Source: Microthrixaceae bacterium
GTDB lineage: Bacteria; Actinomycetota; Acidimicrobiia; Acidimicrobiales; Microtrichaceae
Reading direction: 5' to 3'
Length of the DNA: 64,000 nt
NCBI GenBank assembly: GCA_020027475.1
Contig: JAHRAZ010000103.1
Span: forward strand, 47,962 to 111,961
This document shows positions 35,505 to 45,090 of the stretch, piece after piece. The number at the start of each line of letters is the position of its first letter. The stretch's first letter is position 1. The notes beneath the pieces were generated by a model. It did no database searches. It saw only the letters and a list, made by a program, of their open reading frames with translations, and was not told the DNA's origin. The position numbers and the translations under genes were made by a program.

Positions 35505-36032
35505 TCAGAAAGCGTCGCGAAGCTGGTTGAGGCGAGTACGAACAGAACCGTCTATTACCTCGTCACCGATCTGGGTGACGATGCCGCCCATGACGGTGGG
35601 GTCGACGATATTGCGGACCTGGATCTGGCGGCCCATTTTCTCGGTGAGTCCTTCGGTCAGTCGATTGAGCTGTTCTACGGACAGCGGCACCGCGGAGCGA
35701 ACCTCCGCCACCGATGCGCCTGTGGCCTCGGCGGCCCGATGTGCCATCTCGGCGGTTATCAGGCCGAGATCCTTGATCCGGCCGGTACCAATGACGAGCC
35801 CGGCGATTGCCGTGGTGACCTCGCTGGCCATGCCGTTGAGGGCGCCTTCGACCGCAGCGGTTCGATCGGCGGCAGAAATGCGCTCATCGCTGAGGCTGGA
35901 GCGAAGGGACTCGTCCGATTCGATCATCCGGGACAGGGAATGCAGTTCTTCGCTGACGGTTTCGGAATCCCCTTCTGCACTGGCGATTCCGAGAATTGAG
36001 TCGGCCCAGGCCGTTATGCGTTTGTCACTCAT
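35505..36032 (-). CDS. atpH: ATP synthase delta subunit
   Basis: Delta links the top of F1 to the peripheral b stalk. The protein (175 residues) has the helical N-terminal domain (RITAWADSILGIA, VEGALNG) and the C-terminal VRSAVPLSVEQLNRLTEGLTEK...DPTVMGGIVTQIGDEVIDGSV signature. The last part is the most conserved delta motif. In mycobacteria delta is fused to a b subunit; here it is free. It follows atpF by 8 bases. Confidence 0.95.
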   Translation of the reverse strand: MSDKRITAWADSILGIASAEGDSETVSEELHSLSRMIESDESLRSSLSDERISAADRTAAVEGALNGMASEVTTAIAGLVIGTGRIKDLGLITAEMAHRAAEATGASVAEVRSAVPLSVEQLNRLTEGLTEKMGRQIQVRNIVDPTVMGGIVTQIGDEVIDGSVRTRLNQLRDAF

Positions 36033-36040
36033 CAGAGTCC

Positions 36041-36574
36041 TCAGTTCCGTCCACTGACCTGGCTGATGTAGCTGTCGATCAGTCGTTGCTGGCTGTCGTC
36101 ATCCAGGGAGGATTCCACAACCCTTTCGGCGGCCCCCAATGAGAGCCGCGACAACTCACCGGACAAATCGGCGTTCATCTGGCCGCGTGCGGCCACCAGG
36201 TCGATCTCCGCCCGCTCGCGGGCGAGAATCACATCTTCGCGGGCTCGATCTGCGATCTCGGCGGTGAGGGCGTCGGCTGCCGAACGGGCATTCTCCACGA
36301 TGCGGGCGGCCTCAGAATCGGAGTCTGCGAGAGCGGACTTGATCTCGTCGCGCTTGGCCTCCGCTGTATCGCGTTGGGTGCGCGCCTGGTCAAGGGTCTC
36401 CTCAATGTCTGCAGTGCGGCTCTTGAAGTAGTTCGAGCCGGGTTCCTTTGCGAACTTCCACAGCATCCCAGCCACGATGAGGAACGCCAACGTGCCCCAG
36501 AAGACCTCTTGGATGTCATGTGGCAGCCAGAAGGCGTTCTCAGCGCCCTCTTCAGCGAGAAGCAGGATGTTCAT
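36041..36574 (-). CDS. atpF: ATP synthase Fo b subunit
   Basis: Peripheral-stalk subunit with one N-terminal membrane helix (VFWGTLAFLIVAGMLWKFA) and a long charged helix for dimerisation and delta binding. The segment ALTAEIADRAREDVILARERAEIDLVAA is typical. Its ATG overlaps the stop of the upstream b-like gene by four bases. It is the second of two b-type genes here and has the position and length (177 residues) of ordinary b. Confidence 0.93.
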   Translation of the reverse strand: MNILLLAEEGAENAFWLPHDIQEVFWGTLAFLIVAGMLWKFAKEPGSNYFKSRTADIEETLDQARTQRDTAEAKRDEIKSALADSDSEAARIVENARSAADALTAEIADRAREDVILARERAEIDLVAARGQMNADLSGELSRLSLGAAERVVESSLDDDSQQRLIDSYISQVSGRN

Positions 36575-37119
36575 CGTGCGTCCTCCACATAGTTCGCCGC
36601 CGTCGAGCGGTGGATCGGTTCATCGAGGGAAGCATCCATCACCTTCGAAGCGGCAGCAACAGCCAGGTCGGCCACGTCGTCGCCGAGCTCACTCACTGCA
36701 CTGGATCGCTGGGAATCGAGCTCCGCCATTGCGGCCTGACGCTCCGAAGCGATCTCCGAATCCGCTGCAACCACGATTTCGCCGCGCTCGTGCTCAGCGG
36801 CAGCGCGGGCCTCGGCGATGATGTCGTTGGCCTCGGAGTTGGCCTCGGCCAACGTGACGTCGTAGTCACGGCGCACCTGCTCGGCCGCCTCGTCTGCAGC
36901 ACTGGCTGCCTGAAGGTCGGATATCTCCTGATTCCTTCGATCCGCGCGGATTTTCAGCAGCGGTGGCAGAAGCACATACCGCATCAGAATCCAGAGGCCG
37001 AAGAATGCGATTGCACCCCAGAAGATTTCGCCGATCTCATCGGGCACGACCGGATTGATGTCCGTCGGGTCCGATTCAGCGACCTCAGTTGCCAAGGCGG
37101 CAAGTGAAGCTAGGAACAT
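36571..37119 (-). CDS. Second ATP synthase b-type subunit (b' position)
   Basis: This 182-residue protein has the same plan as AtpF: one membrane helix (IFWGAIAFFGLWILMRYVLL) and a long charged helix. The two share the -x-x-EI/VFWG- entry to the membrane but differ in most of the stalk. Its place between atpE and atpF is that of b' in organisms with a b/b' heterodimer. A heterodimeric stalk is therefore likely. Phototrophs are the best-known b/b' users, and nothing here suggests phototrophy. Confidence 0.9.
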   Translation of the reverse strand: MFLASLAALATEVAESDPTDINPVVPDEIGEIFWGAIAFFGLWILMRYVLLPPLLKIRADRRNQEISDLQAASAADEAAEQVRRDYDVTLAEANSEANDIIAEARAAAEHERGEIVVAADSEIASERQAAMAELDSQRSSAVSELGDDVADLAVAAASKVMDASLDEPIHRSTAANYVEDAR

Positions 37120-37163
37120 GGGTAACTCCGTTGGTCAGCTCGTCCAATTCCGTTCAGTGGGGT

Positions 37164-37469
<306 letters not shown>

Positions 37470-37567
37470 CTATCTCCTGTTCAGCGACCGGTTCCACCGG
37501 TCTCCTTGATCAGATCTTGTTGTCTTCGTCTTCTTGTGTTCGATTCGTATGTTGCTACTTGTTCGAC

Positions 37568-38380
37568 TCAGTGGGCCGGGTGCAGCGCACCACCGATGTA
37601 GACGGCCGTGAGCAAGCTGAAAATAAATGCCTGCAGGAAGGCGACCATGAACTCGAAGGCCGTGAAAGCCACCAGCATCCCGAAAGACAGCACACCGGCT
37701 ATGGCGAGGATTCCCGCACCGAAGAGTGTGATTGTGAGCACGCTGAAGGTCACGAGAAGAATGTGACCGGCGAGCATGTTCGCGAAGAGCCGGACTGCGA
37801 GGGAGAAAGGCCGGATCAGGAAGGTCGAGAGGAACTCGATCGGCGTTACCAAAAGGTACAGCGCCTTGGGAACGCCGGGCGGAAACAGGGCATCCTTGAA
37901 GTACTTGAGACCGTGGTGTTTGACCCCCACTCCAATGAACATGACCCAGGCAACCATCGCCAACATGATCGGATTCGCCATGCGCGCGTTGGCCGGCATG
38001 TGCGACGTCGGGATGATCTCGAAAAGGTTGCCGATCCAGATGAAGAAGAACATCGACATCAACATGGGCAGGTACCTCATGCCGTCCTTGCCGATCGCCG
38101 GAAGGACAACCTGCTTCTCGATGAAATCGACCGATACCTCCATCACGTTCTGGATGCCGCGGGGCACGACGCTGGCTTTTCGGCCGGCGATGAGGAACAG
38201 GATCACCGGGACGATCATCGCAATCATCGAGATCAGCGCGATCTTGTTGAATCCGTAGAACGTGCCCTCGCCGAAGGCGGCGGGCCACTTCACGATCAAG
38301 TTGATCGGCGGGAACTCCACGCCGCCGCCGCCCTCTTCGGAGGCAAGCAGGATCGCGGGGTTGGAAAGAGCAGCGAACAT
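37568..38380 (-). CDS. atpB: ATP synthase Fo a subunit
   Basis: The stator channel subunit (270 residues, five or six helices). The essential arginine is in FSLAVRLFANMLAGH. FIWIGNLFEIIP and the C-terminal FEFMVAFLQAFIFSLLTAVYIG are conserved half-channel regions. It follows the AtpI-like gene by 11 bases and precedes atpE by about 107 bases. Confidence 0.97.
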   Translation of the reverse strand: MFAALSNPAILLASEEGGGGVEFPPINLIVKWPAAFGEGTFYGFNKIALISMIAMIVPVILFLIAGRKASVVPRGIQNVMEVSVDFIEKQVVLPAIGKDGMRYLPMLMSMFFFIWIGNLFEIIPTSHMPANARMANPIMLAMVAWVMFIGVGVKHHGLKYFKDALFPPGVPKALYLLVTPIEFLSTFLIRPFSLAVRLFANMLAGHILLVTFSVLTITLFGAGILAIAGVLSFGMLVAFTAFEFMVAFLQAFIFSLLTAVYIGGALHPAH

Positions 38381-38391
38381 CGCGTGGGCTC

Positions 38392-38859
38392 CTAGTTGTC
38401 CGGAAGGTACGGATTGGGGGTGACCCCGGGATTGACCCCGGGGAAGGCGAACGAAGCAGACACGTGGCGCATTTCCCAGAAGAGAAGCACCAAGTGGGTG
38501 AGAATGAGTGTTATCCCGAGCGGGACAAACTCAACCCAGGAGGCGTCCTTCACCGCGAACACGGCCAGGAAGATCAGGCCGAGTCGAAGAAGGAAACCAA
38601 ACAGGGCGGCAGCACCCATGAGGGCGGCCGATATTCTGCCGGTAACTGCCAGCAGCCAGCCAGCGAGAAGGAAGTTGATCACCACGATCGCGAGAGCGTA
38701 AAGGGTGGAGGCAACGCCGTTGACTCCCCAGAAAGCTGCACTGAGAACGACAATGACGGGGAGGAGCCAGAGGCTGCGTTTGGCCATGTCGACCGCCACT
38801 GCCATCGCTGGTGACGGGCCCTCGATCCGGGTGTTCATCGGGTCGGCCTGCGTGGACAT
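38392..38859 (-). CDS. AtpI-like membrane protein
   Basis: About 155 residues with four hydrophobic segments, in the position of AtpI directly before atpB. AtpI proteins help c-ring assembly; sequence similarity within the family is low, so the call rests mainly on position and topology. The ATG at 38859 shares one base with the stop of the AtpZ-like gene (TGATG), which favours it over the longer frame to 38925. The C-terminal tail has a short NPGV duplication. Confidence 0.7.
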   Translation of the reverse strand: MSTQADPMNTRIEGPSPAMAVAVDMAKRSLWLLPVIVVLSAAFWGVNGVASTLYALAIVVINFLLAGWLLAVTGRISAALMGAAALFGFLLRLGLIFLAVFAVKDASWVEFVPLGITLILTHLVLLFWEMRHVSASFAFPGVNPGVTPNPYLPDN

Positions 38860-39083
38860 CAAATGTCCTCCATGTGCCGGCGGTACCGGTAGTAGATGCC
38901 GACCGCAGCACCCGCGGCACCCCACACGGTGAACAACAGGATGAACAGTGGTGTGGTGTTGAAGTTCTTGTCCAGCACCAAACCGACCAGAGCCATCAAC
39001 ACCGGACCAAGTACGAGTTCGTACGCGCCCGAGCTACGCGTGGCAGCGCTGGTGAGCGGGGGCGAGGAGGAATCGGTGGTCAT
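38859..39083 (-). CDS. AtpZ/AtpI-family small membrane protein
   Basis: A 74-residue protein with two membrane helices (LVLGPVLMALVGLVLD and LFILLFTVWGAAGAAVGIYY) followed by a basic end. This is the form of the small AtpZ-type protein at the head of many atp operons, proposed to act in magnesium or calcium movement or in assembly. It is the first gene of the ATP synthase operon and is coupled by a one-base overlap to the AtpI-like gene. Confidence 0.7.
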   Translation of the reverse strand: MTTDSSSPPLTSAATRSSGAYELVLGPVLMALVGLVLDKNFNTTPLFILLFTVWGAAGAAVGIYYRYRRHMEDI

Positions 39084-39154
39084 CTAAGTGATCTGCTGGT
39101 CGGTTCCCGGACAAGATCCCGACGGCATTTGCCGCTTGTGAAACCGTACACAAC

Positions 39155-39616
39155 CTACGATTCGGTATCGGAGGGAGCAAATCCGCCGGCAGATTCCTGC
39201 GGGGCAGGCGTGCCGCTCGCGCGCTCTATTGCCTCAACTACCCGATCCGTGTCGGTTCGGCCCTCGTAGACAAGCCGAACCAGCCAGAATCGTAGGTAGC
39301 GTCCGAGGGAGTATCGAAGGAACAGCGCCGCTCCCGCGACCACAAGGACGAGACCGAGAATCGAGCCGGAAGCCATGAACGCCCGCTGATCCGCGGGGCT
39401 GTCCCCCGAGTTGATTACCTGCACCGCACCCACGATGGCGAGAATCACTCCGGCCACCACCAACAGGACGCCGATGATGAGGAGCCAGCGCTCGGAACTG
39501 CCCGAGGAACCCTTCAGTTTCAGGTCTTCGATCTCGGATCGAAACTGCTCCACGCGGGCTTCGCTTCCGGTGGCGTTCTGGCCAGTTGTGTTCTGACCAA
39601 TGGTGTTGTCGCTCAT
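39155..39616 (-). CDS. Two-helix membrane protein of unknown function
   Basis: 153 residues. An N-terminal polar part with an NTTGQNATGSE run and a short helix (VEQFRSEIEDLKLK) precedes two membrane helices (LLIIGVLLVVAGVILAIVG and SGSILGLVLVVAGAALFL). A cytosolic tail with RLVYEGRTDTDRVVEAIERA follows. I recognise no family. It begins 6 bases after livF and ends 71 bases before the atp operon, so it may be the last gene of the transporter operon. Confidence 0.65.
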   Translation of the reverse strand: MSDNTIGQNTTGQNATGSEARVEQFRSEIEDLKLKGSSGSSERWLLIIGVLLVVAGVILAIVGAVQVINSGDSPADQRAFMASGSILGLVLVVAGAALFLRYSLGRYLRFWLVRLVYEGRTDTDRVVEAIERASGTPAPQESAGGFAPSDTES

Positions 39617-39622
39617 GGTTAC

Positions 39623-40342
39623 TCAGGCTCCCAGATAGGCGGCGGACAGATCGTTCTCGATTTCTGATGGTTTGCCGACGGCCCTGATGCGACCGTTGAC
39701 CATCACCGCGGCGGTGTCGGCAACACCCAGCACGGCGCGGGCAAATTGTTCGACCACGAGGATCGATGTTCCAGACTTGGCAATGTGCGAAACGATTCCA
39801 TAGAGCTCCTCGACAATCAAGGGGGCCAAGCCCATCGAGAGTTCGTCGAGCAGCAGAATGGCCGGCTCCACAGCAAGGCCCCGGGCCATCGCGAGCATTT
39901 GCTGTTCACCACCTGAGAGGGTGCCCGCAACCTGGGAGCTTCGCTCCCCCAGCCTCGGGAATCTCTCGAATGCGACCCTTTCGATGTGGTCCACCGACAC
40001 ACCCGTGTAGCTGGCCATCAAGAGGTTTTCCTTCACGGTCAGGTTCGGAAAGATTCCCTTGCCTTCGGGTATCGTCACGACTCGCTTGCGCGCGAGTTCG
40101 TCGGGCTTCACGCCGCTCACATCACGACCGGCCATGTAAACGCCACCACTTGTGGGCGCGAGGAGGCCCGCCGCCACGGAGAGAGTGGTGGTCTTGCCGG
40201 CACCGTTGGGACCGAGCAGGGCGACCACGGACCCTGGAGGAACCACCAGATCCACCCCGTGGAGAACTTCTATGGTCCCATAGGAGGCAGTGATGTCGCG
40301 CAGTTCCAGAAGAGGTTCGACCGCTGCCGGCGCATCCGTCAT
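39623..40342 (-). CDS. livF: Branched-chain-type ABC transporter ATP-binding protein LivF
   Basis: One of two ATPases of the transporter. Walker A is GPNGAGKTTT, the signature LSGGEQQMLAMAR, Walker B LLLDELSMGLAP, in 239 residues. The late DTAAVMVNGRI segment is typical of LivF. Its start overlaps the livG stop by four bases (ATGA), indicating equal translation. Confidence 0.93.
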   Translation of the reverse strand: MTDAPAAVEPLLELRDITASYGTIEVLHGVDLVVPPGSVVALLGPNGAGKTTTLSVAAGLLAPTSGGVYMAGRDVSGVKPDELARKRVVTIPEGKGIFPNLTVKENLLMASYTGVSVDHIERVAFERFPRLGERSSQVAGTLSGGEQQMLAMARGLAVEPAILLLDELSMGLAPLIVEELYGIVSHIAKSGTSILVVEQFARAVLGVADTAAVMVNGRIRAVGKPSEIENDLSAAYLGA

Positions 40343-41100
40343 GTTCCAGCTCCCAGATACGCGTCGACGACTGCGGCATTCTGACGCACCTCGTCCGCGT
40401 CACCGGACGCGATCACCGTTCCGAAATCAAGCACATGGAGGCTGTCGCAAACCTCCATCACCAATCCAACGTCGTGTTCGACGAGCAGAATTCCCAGCCC
40501 TGCTCCACTCAGGGAGCGGAGAAGTTCCCCGAAACGTGTCGTTTCGTTCTCGTCCAGGCCCGAAGCCGGCTCATCCAGGAGAATGATCGACGGTCGGGCG
40601 GCCAATGCACGCCCGAGTTCCACGAGACGGGCCTGGCCGGTTGGCAGCGCTCCGACGATCTCGTCGGCCAGACCCAACAGATCCAATCGGTCGAGGATCA
40701 GCGAGACCTCGCTGTCGGCGCTGAGATCGGCACCGTCAGCCAGGTACTGCCGATCACAACCACCCCGCCGTGACCAGGACTTGCGGATTTCCAGGCCAAC
40801 CTGCACGTTGCCGCGAACCGAAAGGGATGAAAACACCTCGAGCCGCTGGAAGGTTCGTCCGAGACCCGCCCGCGCACGTTTGTAGGTCGGCAGTTTGGAA
40901 ATGTCACGACCGGCCAGGGCAACCTTGCCCGAGGTTGGGGTGATAACGCCTGAGACCGCGTTGAACACGGTGGTCTTGCCTGCGCCGTTCGGTCCGATCA
41001 GTCCAACTATCTCCCCGCCCGCCACCGACAGGGAAACCTTGCTGACGGCCAGATTGCCACCGAATCGTACCGTGAGATCCGAGACCTCGAGTGTGCTCAT
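40339..41100 (-). CDS. livG: Branched-chain-type ABC transporter ATP-binding protein LivG
   Basis: The second ATPase (253 residues). Walker A is GPNGAGKTTV and Walker B ILLDEPASGLDENE. The signature reads LPTGQARLVELGRAL in place of LSGGQ, a variation seen in LivG proteins. The C-terminal LHVLDFGTVIASGDADEVRQN is the LivG hallmark. Start and stop overlap both neighbours by four bases. Confidence 0.93.
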   Translation of the reverse strand: MSTLEVSDLTVRFGGNLAVSKVSLSVAGGEIVGLIGPNGAGKTTVFNAVSGVITPTSGKVALAGRDISKLPTYKRARAGLGRTFQRLEVFSSLSVRGNVQVGLEIRKSWSRRGGCDRQYLADGADLSADSEVSLILDRLDLLGLADEIVGALPTGQARLVELGRALAARPSIILLDEPASGLDENETTRFGELLRSLSGAGLGILLVEHDVGLVMEVCDSLHVLDFGTVIASGDADEVRQNAAVVDAYLGAGT

Positions 41101-43508
41101 GTGGAACCAACCTCGACACCCGAGCGAGCGTGCGTCACAGCCGTGGAACCCGTGTCGGGCCGGTCGAGTTCGCCGTCGAGGCCGATCGCGCGAGCAGCCA
41201 ACTGGGCATCGGCACGCGTGATCTCGGTGCCGAAGCCCATCAAATCGGGACTCTCGATCTCAGCAGCGGTGTCCGTGCCCAAACCCAGCGCCTCGAGGTC
41301 CACTGCTCCATGGACACCGACAGCGATGCTCGCCACGACCCCGGCCCACACGAGCATGAGCAGGATACGGAATCCGTTGGATTCGACCAGGGTTTCCCAG
41401 GGCAGAACTGCTGTGATCAGAAGCGCAAACACGAGCCACAACCCGGCGGCAAGTCGGCGGCCCGCAACCTGAACACCCGGTGGCGGCAGAATCGAGCCGA
41501 TGAGAGGCATCACCGCCAGCAGGATCACCAGCACTCCGGCAAAGAAGTCCCAGTTGGAGATGTACTCGAGGCGAGCTGAGATCCACAGGATCGCGAAGGC
41601 GATAGCTGTCACAACTGAGGCCGGCACGGATTCGATCAGCGATCTGTAGCTGCGTGCAATATCGGAGGCGGCGCCATCCGGGTTTCGGCCCATTCCGATT
41701 CCCATGAACCCGGGCATGATCGTGATGACCTTGGTGACCGGGACAGTGACGAACCGGAACACGCCAATCGCGTTGGCAGCAAACACCGAGGATCCGATCG
41801 GGAACATGCCCAGAAGCAGACCTCCCAGCAGGGCACCTCCAATGGAGCCGACACCACCCACCACGGCGAGCATCGTCACCTGCAATGACGGAGTGAGCCC
41901 AAAGTCATCCGAGACGAAACTGCGGCCGGCGATTGCACCGGCAGAACCTGCAATGGCAGCGGAAAGCGCAAATACTCCCACCTTGGTCGAGGTCAGGTTG
42001 AGACCGAGCGTTGCGCAGGCCACCGGCGAGTCCCTCATTGCGGTCAGGCGTCTACCCCATGCACTGCGACGAAGCAGAACCAGGATGTTCGCGATGATCG
42101 CGAAGGCCACGGCAGTGACCATCAGTTGCTTGAACTGTGTGTCTGCAGTCCAACCGAAGATGCTCAGGGGTGGGACTGAAACGGTTCCACCCACCAGAAG
42201 TGAGGACTGGCTGAACACCATCCAGGTACAGAAAATGGCAAAGGACGCTGTGGCCAGCGCCAGATAGATGCCAGTCAGTCGCAACGCCGGCAAAGCGACG
42301 ACCGCTCCCACCAGCGCACAAAGCCCAATGGACAACATCACCGCAAACGGTGAACCGTTGGCTCCCCATTCGGCCATGGCCAGCGCACCGATGCCGGTGA
42401 AGGTGAGCTGAGCGAGCGAAACCTGGCCCGCGTAACCAGTGAGCGGGACCAGTGAGACCGTGATGAGGCCGAACCAGAGAGCCTTGGAAACCAGAGGCAG
42501 GTCAGGCCCGGCAATCATCGATCCGATTGCCGCCGTTCCCAGCACCAGAACCAAGGCACCGATCGCCGCCGTTCGCTGAGTCGGCACGCCGACCACACGG
42601 GTCCGGATGGTGGTGTGTGCCCGAAGTCGGGCCTCCGGTTGAGCCACGATCACGATGAACAACATGATTGCTGGCACTGCGCGCGGCAGACCGGAGAGAC
42701 TGAACGAGCCGATGGACGCATCTGACGGCAGGTAGGCAGCGGTGTACGACACGGCCAAGCCCAGGATGACAGCGCCCAGGAAGGCCCCCGGAAGGCTGCG
42801 AAGTCGGCCAACCACGGCTGCGGCATACGCGTTCACCACCAGGAAGGTCAGGGTGATTGCCGAAGGTGGCTGCTCGGCTGCCAGCAGCACGCCGGATATC
42901 GCTGCCAGTCCGGCACCGATGGCCCACGACATCATTGCGGTACGAGCGGGCCGACCACCGTTCAGCTGAAGGAGCGAGCGGTCATCCACCACGGCACGCA
43001 TCGCAACGCCGAGTCGGGTCGCCTTGAGCAACAGCCAGAGGCCGATGGCCACCGCAATGGCCACGCCAATGATCATCAACCTCTGATTGGGCAGGATCAC
43101 GCCCGCGATTTCGAGCTGACCTCCTTCAACCAGAGCCCCAACCGGGTGGGCCACATCCTGGGGCCAGATGGCTATCGCCAAGAACAGCAGTGCAACCATG
43201 AGGGAGACCGTGACCACGATCTTCACCACTTCGGGCGCGTCCTCGATGCCGCGCATGATGACGCGTTCGATGAAGGCCCCGAACAATGGGGCGATGATGA
43301 ACACGACCAGGAAGAAGGCGGGCCAGGTGGGAACGTCCCAAGCCACATGCACCTGCCAGTACGTGAAGGCGGCCATCATTCCGAACGCACCGTGGGCAAA
43401 GTTGAAAATGCCCGAAGTGCTGTAGGTCACAACCAACCCCGAGGCGGCGATCGCGAAGATCGCCGCCTGGGAAAGGCCTAGAACCGTGAACTGAAGGAAT
43501 TTGTCCAC
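41097..43508 (-). CDS. Fused LivH-LivM permease of branched-chain-type ABC transporter
   Basis: One 803-residue chain combines both permease subunits. The first 290 residues are LivH-like (GLVVTYSTSGIFNFAHGAFG, MRAVVDDRSLLQLNGGRP). A second unit from about residue 310 to 640 is LivM-like (AGQVSLAQLTFTGIGA, MRDSPVACATLGLN, GVGSIGGALLGGLLL). A further hydrophobic block and a hydrophilic tail of about 60 residues follow, with no counterpart in LivM. LivH and LivM are normally separate. The gene overlaps livG by four bases and starts 33 bases after the binding-protein gene. Confidence 0.9.
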   Translation of the reverse strand: MDKFLQFTVLGLSQAAIFAIAASGLVVTYSTSGIFNFAHGAFGMMAAFTYWQVHVAWDVPTWPAFFLVVFIIAPLFGAFIERVIMRGIEDAPEVVKIVVTVSLMVALLFLAIAIWPQDVAHPVGALVEGGQLEIAGVILPNQRLMIIGVAIAVAIGLWLLLKATRLGVAMRAVVDDRSLLQLNGGRPARTAMMSWAIGAGLAAISGVLLAAEQPPSAITLTFLVVNAYAAAVVGRLRSLPGAFLGAVILGLAVSYTAAYLPSDASIGSFSLSGLPRAVPAIMLFIVIVAQPEARLRAHTTIRTRVVGVPTQRTAAIGALVLVLGTAAIGSMIAGPDLPLVSKALWFGLITVSLVPLTGYAGQVSLAQLTFTGIGALAMAEWGANGSPFAVMLSIGLCALVGAVVALPALRLTGIYLALATASFAIFCTWMVFSQSSLLVGGTVSVPPLSIFGWTADTQFKQLMVTAVAFAIIANILVLLRRSAWGRRLTAMRDSPVACATLGLNLTSTKVGVFALSAAIAGSAGAIAGRSFVSDDFGLTPSLQVTMLAVVGGVGSIGGALLGGLLLGMFPIGSSVFAANAIGVFRFVTVPVTKVITIMPGFMGIGMGRNPDGAASDIARSYRSLIESVPASVVTAIAFAILWISARLEYISNWDFFAGVLVILLAVMPLIGSILPPPGVQVAGRRLAAGLWLVFALLITAVLPWETLVESNGFRILLMLVWAGVVASIAVGVHGAVDLEALGLGTDTAAEIESPDLMGFGTEITRADAQLAARAIGLDGELDRPDTGSTAVTHARSGVEVGST

Positions 43509-43541
43509 ATCAACCGATCAGGTCGCTCGGTTGCCCGGCGG

Positions 43542-44972
43542 TCAGATCGCCCGATCCGGATCGACGACGCCGAGTCCTTCGTTGGCAGGGACGGACACCT
43601 CCGCGTCATCTGGGCAGTTGAAGCCGTCACCATCGTCGTCGTCGCTGCCGAGTTCGGGAAAGACACGAACGAACTCGCCGTCGACCACACCAAGCTGGAG
43701 TTCACAAGCGGGTGGCGTGGCACCGACACCACCCGGATCCATTTCCGAATGCAGTCCGCCACCGGTCCAAGCGTTGATGTCATCAGCTGCGAACAGTACA
43801 CAATCCCTTGTGAGCTCATTGTCGTTGCCGGCGGCGCAGTCGTTGGCCGCCTCGGCAAACAACAACCAGGCGCTGAAACCCTGCAATCCGAGGAGTGCCC
43901 GCTCCTTGTGCTCGGGCACTGCCTCTTCGAGTAGGTCCAGATACTGCTGAACGGCCGGCCACTGCGAAGCCTCTTCGAACGGGTGGAACACCGAACGAAT
44001 GAACGAACCCTCAGCCGCGCTGGAGGGAGTGGTGGATTCCAGATAGACCGGGTCATAGGAGTTGGTCTCGACAACGGGAACACCTTCCCAGCCCTGCTCG
44101 CGAAGCTTGGACACAAGGTTGCCGAGATTGGTCGGCTCACCCACGAAGTGGAATGAACCGGCATCACTGCTGATGATCTGCTGTGCCAGTGGAGTCCAGT
44201 CCTCGAGGCCGGTGATCGGGTAGGAGAAGACACCGACGTTCTCGATGCCCTGCTCCTCCATGATGGCAACGCTCTGGTTCTTGATTGCCTCCATCGAGGG
44301 GAGATCACCCCAGACCTCGGCCATCTTCTCAGCGGCTTCCGGGTGCACCTCCTTCAGGGCAATCACCTGAGAGGCAGTGATCTCGTCGGATGGGTGTGGA
44401 ATCGCCTGGATCTGTCCGTTGGAATCAGCCTTTTCGGGAGAAACTGCGAATCCGGGAATGTCGGCCATGCCACACAGGTGGAAGTCACTCTCGGGCTTGT
44501 CCGTGAACTCCAACTGATCCTGGACGAGGCCGCCACCAACCATCATGAATGCGTCGTTGCAGGTATTCACCATGGCGGATTCCACTTCGAACAACTGGCC
44601 ATCCATGTCGATCAGCTCGATCTCGAGTCCCCCGATGCCACCCACGGAGTTGCACCATTCGGTGAACGCAACGGAGGTGTCCCAGAGCTCCTTGTTCAGG
44701 CCCGAACGAATTGTGGCGCTGCGGTCATTCGCCGCGGCCAGATAGAGCTTGTCTGCGCCGATTCCGGCCTCATCGGCATCGACCGTGTAGTCACCATCGC
44801 CGCAAGGCCCGTCGAGTGTGCCGAAGTCACTGGCTGAATCCTTCTCGGCTGACTCTTCCGAAGCAGAGGACTCATCCTCACTGGCGCTGTCATCGCCGTT
44901 CTTGGCGCTACAAGCGCCGGCAAGAGTAATCAAGGCCACAAGCACAGCGACCCATCTGAGTGACTTCCTCAT
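43542..44972 (-). CDS. Substrate-binding lipoprotein of ABC transporter, paralogue 1
   Basis: A type-I periplasmic-binding-fold protein (476 residues), first gene of the liv operon. The signal ends in ITLAGACSAKNG, a lipid-attachment cysteine, followed by a Ser/Glu/Asp-rich linker. SGLNKELWDTSVAFTEWC, GGIGGLEIELIDMD and FHLCGMADIPG are shared with the two paralogues at 52051 and 53724. Eight cysteines besides the lipidated one are conserved in all three. The extreme C-terminus is LGVVDPDRAI. GSDDDDGDGFNCPDD just before it resembles a calcium loop. The ligand may be an amino acid or acylated derivative, given the deacylase gene next door. Confidence 0.88.
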   Translation of the reverse strand: MRKSLRWVAVLVALITLAGACSAKNGDDSASEDESSASEESAEKDSASDFGTLDGPCGDGDYTVDADEAGIGADKLYLAAANDRSATIRSGLNKELWDTSVAFTEWCNSVGGIGGLEIELIDMDGQLFEVESAMVNTCNDAFMMVGGGLVQDQLEFTDKPESDFHLCGMADIPGFAVSPEKADSNGQIQAIPHPSDEITASQVIALKEVHPEAAEKMAEVWGDLPSMEAIKNQSVAIMEEQGIENVGVFSYPITGLEDWTPLAQQIISSDAGSFHFVGEPTNLGNLVSKLREQGWEGVPVVETNSYDPVYLESTTPSSAAEGSFIRSVFHPFEEASQWPAVQQYLDLLEEAVPEHKERALLGLQGFSAWLLFAEAANDCAAGNDNELTRDCVLFAADDINAWTGGGLHSEMDPGGVGATPPACELQLGVVDGEFVRVFPELGSDDDDGDGFNCPDDAEVSVPANEGLGVVDPDRAI

Positions 44973-45090
44973 TGTTCCCCCATATTCGGTTGTTCCCCAT
45001 TTGGCTGTTGGACGTCAACTGCGGGTCAACCATTTGTGTGGCGTCGTTCGCTCGACAGTACCGCAAAGCGTCTGACACGATTGGTGCACA

